A stretch of DNA of 26,651 nt, taken from the NCBI GenBank assembly GCA_026393335.1, contig JAPLAJ010000106.1, positions 1 to 26,651 on the forward strand, given 5' to 3'. The translations under genes and the position numbers were made by a program. Source of the DNA: Rhodoluna sp. (GTDB lineage Bacteria; Actinomycetota; Actinomycetes; Actinomycetales; Microbacteriaceae). How positions within the stretch are numbered: position 1 is the first letter of the stretch; each line of letters starts with the position of its first letter. A model generated the notes under the pieces. The model did not search any database and was not told where the DNA came from. It saw only the letters and a program-made list of their open reading frames with translations. Of the stretch, positions 23,158 to 26,651 are shown piece by piece.

Positions 23158-23958
23158 TTAGTTTTTCTTTGTAGGTCTTAGGTAGATGTAAGTTACTGGG
23201 ATTAGGTAAGCAAACCAGACTATTGATTCAAGGATTGCCGGTGCTGATCTAAAGCTGATTGTTCCGCGTAGCAATACATCCACAACACTGTCCTTTGGAA
23301 TGATTCCAGTTAGGTCATATGATTTTTCGGTTAGGAAAGGGAACCAGCCAATTTCTTGTAATTCATGAATACCATAAGCAAGAATTCCTGCTGCCACCAG
23401 AATCAAGAATGCTCCGGTGTATTTGAAGAACTTGCTGATATTTAGTTTTAGTGCCCCACGGTATATCAGGTAGCCAAGAGCTGCTGCCACCAATAGACCT
23501 AGGGTTGCTCCTAGTACCGGGTTGGTGTCATCACCGGCTGCTCGAGATGAGCTCCATAGGAACACTGATGTTTCAACGCCTTCACGAATAACTGCGAAGA
23601 AGGCCACTCCCACAAGAGTGAATACCGAGGTTGAGGCAAGATCAATCTTTTTGTGTAGTTCGCCAGCTAGCGCTCTGCTTTGGGCAGACATCCAGAAGAT
23701 CATCCAGGTCACAAAGACAACAGCCAAGATAGAGGCAAGACCAGCGATCATTTCGTTGATGCCTTCAGGGGCCACAGAGACGAAGACTGTAAGGCCGATA
23801 CCTACCAAGATAGAGACCAAAATCGCTGCCAAAGTGCCCCAGAGCACGGCAATAGAGCCCTTTTTGTTGTTTGTTTTGTTGAGGTAGGCGACCAAAATAC
23901 CTACGATTAGGGAGGCTTCTAGGCCTTCTCTAAGGCCAATTAGGAAGTTTGCTAGCAC
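23158..23958 (-). CDS. efeU: FTR1-family high-affinity iron permease (EfeU-like)
   Basis: The 266-residue membrane protein has seven hydrophobic segments and the two iron-binding REGxE motifs, REGLE at residues 10-14 and REGVE at 125-129. It should import iron across the cytoplasmic membrane. In many bacteria EfeU acts with EfeO and the peroxidase EfeB. Neither is adjacent here, so they may be elsewhere or absent. The start is GTG at 23958, with AAAGGA 5 nt upstream. A good promoter and a DtxR-like palindrome lie upstream (23993-24040), suggesting iron-dependent repression. It shares a bidirectional terminator with typA. Confidence 0.93.
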   Translation of the reverse strand: MLANFLIGLREGLEASLIVGILVAYLNKTNNKKGSIAVLWGTLAAILVSILVGIGLTVFVSVAPEGINEMIAGLASILAVVFVTWMIFWMSAQSRALAGELHKKIDLASTSVFTLVGVAFFAVIREGVETSVFLWSSSRAAGDDTNPVLGATLGLLVAAALGYLIYRGALKLNISKFFKYTGAFLILVAAGILAYGIHELQEIGWFPFLTEKSYDLTGIIPKDSVVDVLLRGTISFRSAPAILESIVWFAYLIPVTYIYLRPTKKN

Positions 23959-23992
23959 TATTTCCTTTCGCGATGGTTATCAGACCATTCGA

Positions 23993-24010
23993 AGTTAGGG
24001 TTACCTAACT
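23993..24010. promoter_or_regulatory. Putative iron-responsive (DtxR/IdeR-like) operator
   Basis: AGTTAGG (23993-23999) and CCTAACT (24004-24010) form a palindrome with a 4-nt centre. The sequence TTAGGGTTACCTAACTAAA matches the 19-nt DtxR consensus at about 14 positions by eye. It lies directly downstream of the efeU -10 box, over the expected start point, where a bound repressor would block transcription. Confidence 0.55.
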
Positions 24011-24011
24011 A

Positions 24012-24040
24012 AAGATACCCTAAGTTCAGAGTTGGGTCAA
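24012..24040 (-). promoter_or_regulatory. Promoter of the iron permease gene
   Basis: On the minus strand TTGACC (24040-24035) and TATCTT (24017-24012) are 17 nt apart, a near-consensus housekeeping promoter. The operator-like palindrome begins 1 nt after the -10 box. Confidence 0.65.
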
Positions 24041-24059
24041 TGGCGGGAATAACTAAACT
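24032..24059 (+). promoter_or_regulatory. Candidate promoter of the MshB-like gene
   Basis: TTGGGT (24032-24037) and TAAACT (24054-24059) are 16 nt apart, and the ATG is 12 nt after the -10. The -35 box overlaps that of the divergent efeU promoter. Confidence 0.4.
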
Positions 24060-24071
24060 AAGGTTTTTGTT

Positions 24072-25202
24072 ATGGCTAAACAAACTTTCAGCGCTAAAAG
24101 AATCCTTTTAGTCCATGCTCACCCAGATGATGAGAGCCTTCAAACTGGTCACGTGATGGCAGATGCCATTGAACGAGGTGCTGAAGTATTTCTACTAACA
24201 CTTACCCGAGGTGAACGAGGTAGGGCAAAACTTGAAGAACTCAAATCTTTAGAAGCGAACCCTTCAGCTATGGGTGCATTTAGATCTGGGGAACTAAAAA
24301 ACGCGATGGCTGCCCTTGGTGTTACTAATTACAAGTTTGCTGGAACCAGAGCGTACCTTGATAGCGGCATGAGAATTGGAAACCTAGGTGTTCCAACCAC
24401 GCCACTAAAACTTGACCAGATGTCACTAGCTGCCGTTTCAACACCTGTGGTTGCAGATGATATTTATCAGAGCATGGTTAGTTTCAAACCAGATGCAGTT
24501 ATCACATACAACTCAAGAGGTGGCTACGGTCACCCAGATCACAAGAAAGCTCACGACGCAACTGCGATGGCGATGAGAAGATATCGCAAAGTCGTAAGAG
24601 GCAAAAAGCCAACCTTCTGGGTTATCTCAGAGCCTGGCGAGCGAGCAACAGTTCTAATCGGGGGAGAGAAGACAGCAGAGGCTAAGAAAGCAGCTCTGCA
24701 AGCTCACGCAAGTCAGGTAACTATAAAAAGAGATACCTATTCGGTTGCCTCTGGAATTGAATTCAATTTTACTGACCCTGAGCGTTTACGTCAGGCAAGC
24801 CCAAACTTCTTACCTTGGTTCAAGCCAGCATTTAGAGCACTGTTCGGTTTGCCACTAGGAATCCTTTTGGGATATGCCGGTGCTTTTGTGCACAACATCT
24901 TGGCGGCTAACGACAGACAGTCTCCGCTAGGGCTATACCTAGCACTAGGTGCTACTGCCTCTATAGCCTTTGGCCTTCGAACATTCCGTAATTCAAGAGG
25001 AGCTATTTACCTTTTGAATGCTGGAATGATTATTGCCATTTGGTGGCTATCGAGGAATAAAACCTTTGATGCCTTTATCGCCGATGATAAGTACGGCAAC
25101 AGATACGTGTTCTTTGCTCTGGCTATCTGCATAGTGGCAGCGGTCTTCCCAAAGATTGATGTGGCTAAATGGCGTGCTAGATCCAAAAGAGCCCACCTCT
25201 AG
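24072..25202 (+). CDS. PIG-L/MshB-like deacetylase fused to a C-terminal membrane domain
   Basis: The first 250 or so residues are a zinc-dependent LmbE/PIG-L deacetylase with AHPDDE at 16-21 (zinc ligands and catalytic Asp) and SRGGYGHPDHKKAH further on (third zinc ligand). This fits MshB, which removes acetyl from GlcNAc-inositol in mycothiol synthesis, or the related amidase Mca. The last 115 or so residues hold four hydrophobic helices (about 256-275, 283-300, 307-322 and 340-361). In related Actinobacteria a separate small membrane protein gene (DUF6113-like, from memory) lies between mshB and fdxA, and this segment has that pattern. A fusion of the two genes is therefore likely. fdxA follows 34 nt later. 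Confidence 0.85.
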   Translation: MAKQTFSAKRILLVHAHPDDESLQTGHVMADAIERGAEVFLLTLTRGERGRAKLEELKSLEANPSAMGAFRSGELKNAMAALGVTNYKFAGTRAYLDSGMRIGNLGVPTTPLKLDQMSLAAVSTPVVADDIYQSMVSFKPDAVITYNSRGGYGHPDHKKAHDATAMAMRRYRKVVRGKKPTFWVISEPGERATVLIGGEKTAEAKKAALQAHASQVTIKRDTYSVASGIEFNFTDPERLRQASPNFLPWFKPAFRALFGLPLGILLGYAGAFVHNILAANDRQSPLGLYLALGATASIAFGLRTFRNSRGAIYLLNAGMIIAIWWLSRNKTFDAFIADDKYGNRYVFFALAICIVAAVFPKIDVAKWRARSKRAHL

Positions 25203-25236
25203 AGAGATAATTGAACCAAAGAAAAAGGATTTATAA

Positions 25237-25554
25237 GTGACTTACGTAATTGCCCTACCTTGTGTTGATGTCAAAGACAAAGCATGTATTGCTGAGTGCC
25301 CTGTTGACTGCATCTATGAAGGTGACCGCATGCTATACATCCACCCGGATGAGTGCGTTGACTGTGGTGCATGTGAGCCAGTCTGTCCTGTTGAAGCTAT
25401 CTATTATGAAGATGACCTTCCAGCTCAATGGGCCGATTACTACAAGGCAAACGTTGAATTCTTTAATACAGTAGGTTCACCTGGCGGTGCTGCCAAGGTA
25501 GGTCCTATTGAAGGCGATCACGAAGTGATCACAGCTCTTCCGCCTCAGGTCTAA
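25237..25554 (+). CDS. fdxA: Seven-iron ferredoxin FdxA
   Basis: The 105-residue protein has cysteines at 9, 17, 21, 25, 40, 43, 46 and 50, arranged to bind one [3Fe-4S] and one [4Fe-4S] cluster. The typical C-terminal extension follows (DLPAQWADYYKANVEFF..GSPGGA). It carries electrons in the cytoplasm; the partner enzymes are not evident here. The start is GTG at 25237, preceded by AAAAAGGA. dapC begins 3 nt after the stop, and this fdxA-dapC pairing is conserved in Actinobacteria. Confidence 0.96.
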   Translation: MTYVIALPCVDVKDKACIAECPVDCIYEGDRMLYIHPDECVDCGACEPVCPVEAIYYEDDLPAQWADYYKANVEFFNTVGSPGGAAKVGPIEGDHEVITALPPQV

Positions 25555-25557
25555 ATA

Positions 25558-26651
25558 ATGTTTGATCGCTTGCCGGAATATCCGTGGCAGAAACTAAAGC
25601 CTTATCAAGCGATTGCTGAAAAGCATGCCAAGGGCATGGTTGATCTAAGCGTCGGTTCTCCAGTTGATCCAACTCCACAAGTTATTCAAGATGCCATTAG
25701 AGATGCAACTAATGCTCCGGGCTACCCATCAACAGCTGGTTCTTTAGAATTCAGAACTGCCGTTGCAGAATGGTTTGGCAGAAGACGTGGAGTAGAACTA
25801 ACTGCAAATCAAGTTATGCCAACTATTGGCTCTAAAGAATTCATTTCATTCCTACCTCTCATGCTTGGTCTTGGTAGAGGCGATGTTGTTGTACAACCGT
25901 CGGTTGCATACACCGCTTATGTTGTTGGTGCTGCTTTATGTGGAGCAGAGATTATTAGCGAAGATGATCCAGCTAAGTGGCCGGAGAATACAAAGCTGAT
26001 TTGGATTAACTCACCAGGTAACCCTGATGGCCGTGTTCTAGATGTTGAGCAGATGAAAGCCTGCGTCAAGAGAGCTCGTGAACTAGGAGCAGTTCTAGCA
26101 AGCGATGAATGTTATGCAGAACTAGGTTGGGGTAGATGGGCAGAAGAAAGAATTCCTTCCGTTTTAGATCCTCGCGTTTGTGAGGGTTCATACGACAACC
26201 TTCTAGCTGTTTACTCTTTGAGTAAGCAGTCAAACCTTGCCGGTTACCGAGCAGCATTTGTGGCAGGACCTGAGAACCTAATCAAACCTATTGTGAACAT
26301 CAGAATGCATAGCGGATTGATGATGCCGGCTCCAGTTCAGAAGGCAGTTATCGCAGCCCTTGGCGACGAAGAACATGTTGCCAATGAGCGTGAGATCTAC
26401 CGCAAGAGAAGAGAAGTTCTTCTTGAGGCAGTCAAGGCCTATGGCTTTGAGATAGCTGATTCAGAAGCAGGGCTATACCTTTGGGCTACCTTAGGCGAAG
26501 ACTGCTGGGGCACAGTAACCAAGATGGCTGAGCTAGGCATCTTGGTAGTCCCAGGGGAGTTCTATCAAGCCCAGGGAAGTAAGTACGTCAGGTTCTCAAT
26601 TACTGCCTCAGATGAGAAGGTTGCTGAGGGTGCCGCTAGATTGACCAATGC
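25558..26651 (+). CDS. dapC: N-succinyldiaminopimelate aminotransferase DapC (C-terminus beyond the window)
   Basis: The frame is open from the ATG at 25558 to the end of the window, giving 364 residues, close to the usual length. It is a fold-type I PLP aminotransferase: NSPGNPDGRV (the Asn-Pro contact), ASDECYAELGW (Asp and Tyr for PLP), SLSKQSNLAGYR (Schiff-base Lys) and the C-terminal RFSITASDEKV (carboxylate-binding Arg). The N-terminus (RLPEYPWQKLKPYQ) and the place after fdxA fit actinobacterial DapC, which makes N-succinyl-LL-diaminopimelate for lysine and peptidoglycan. The start is only 3 nt after the fdxA stop, without a strong Shine-Dalgarno sequence, so translation is probably coupled. 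Confidence 0.92.
   Translation, partial: MFDRLPEYPWQKLKPYQAIAEKHAKGMVDLSVGSPVDPTPQVIQDAIRDATNAPGYPSTAGSLEFRTAVAEWFGRRRGVELTANQVMPTIGSKEFISFLPLMLGLGRGDVVVQPSVAYTAYVVGAALCGAEIISEDDPAKWPENTKLIWINSPGNPDGRVLDVEQMKACVKRARELGAVLASDECYAELGWGRWAEERIPSVLDPRVCEGSYDNLLAVYSLSKQSNLAGYRAAFVAGPENLIKPIVNIRMHSGLMMPAPVQKAVIAALGDEEHVANEREIYRKRREVLLEAVKAYGFEIADSEAGLYLWATLGEDCWGTVTKMAELGILVVPGEFYQAQGSKYVRFSITASDEKVAEGAARLTN

Noticed and set aside
1..26651. CRISPR array, insertion sequence, prophage, tRNA or rRNA genes
   Set aside because: No regularly spaced repeats, transposase, integrase, phage genes or tRNA/rRNA patterns were seen, apart from the tmRNA.

Overview
The window looks like chromosome from a small-genome actinobacterium, most likely a planktonic Microbacteriaceae (Luna-type, Rhodoluna/Aquiluna-like). 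This is inference. It rests on the ftsE-ftsX-smpB-ssrA block, a tmRNA tag ending ALAA, the order peptide ABC transporter - typA - mshB-like - fdxA - dapC that recurs in Actinobacteria, a heliorhodopsin, and an AT-rich composition for that phylum. I see no insertion sequence, prophage, tRNA, rRNA or CRISPR array.

Layout. (1) 1-2253: end of ftsE, ftsX, smpB and the tmRNA gene, closed by a terminator. (2) 2318-5546: poorly characterised genes, including an ECF-type sigma factor with a probable membrane anti-sigma partner. Two genes here are broken in this sequence, one by a frameshifting 42-nt duplication and one by an in-frame TGA. (3) 5587-7095: a cysteine hydrolase of the isochorismatase family, then a heliorhodopsin with an unusually long A-B loop, then a terminator. 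(4) 7145-8640: a small membrane-anchored protein, a HicB-like/HTH regulator and a DoxX-like membrane protein. The last two are divergent across two 21-bp operators placed head to head. (5) 13712-8637, minus strand: a cobalamin riboswitch drives a five-gene operon encoding a lipoprotein with a predicted alpha-alpha barrel, a secreted DUF4430-like protein, and the T, fused A1A2 and S parts of an ECF transporter. The first two resemble the two domains of animal intrinsic factor/transcobalamin, encoded as separate genes. (6) 13930-21016: an oligopeptide-type ABC transporter (binding protein, strong terminator, two permeases, fused ATPase) with a PH-like membrane-protein gene embedded antisense. 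(7) 21178-26651: typA, an FTR1 iron permease on the minus strand with a DtxR-like palindrome at its promoter, an MshB-like deacetylase fused to a membrane domain, fdxA and most of dapC.

Taken together the region handles translation rescue, division signalling, light sensing, vitamin B12 scavenging, peptide uptake, iron uptake, and parts of mycothiol and lysine/peptidoglycan precursor synthesis. The strongest candidate for a little-described system is the riboswitch-controlled B12 uptake operon with its split intrinsic-factor-like pair. The heliorhodopsin and the twin-operator regulator pair come next.
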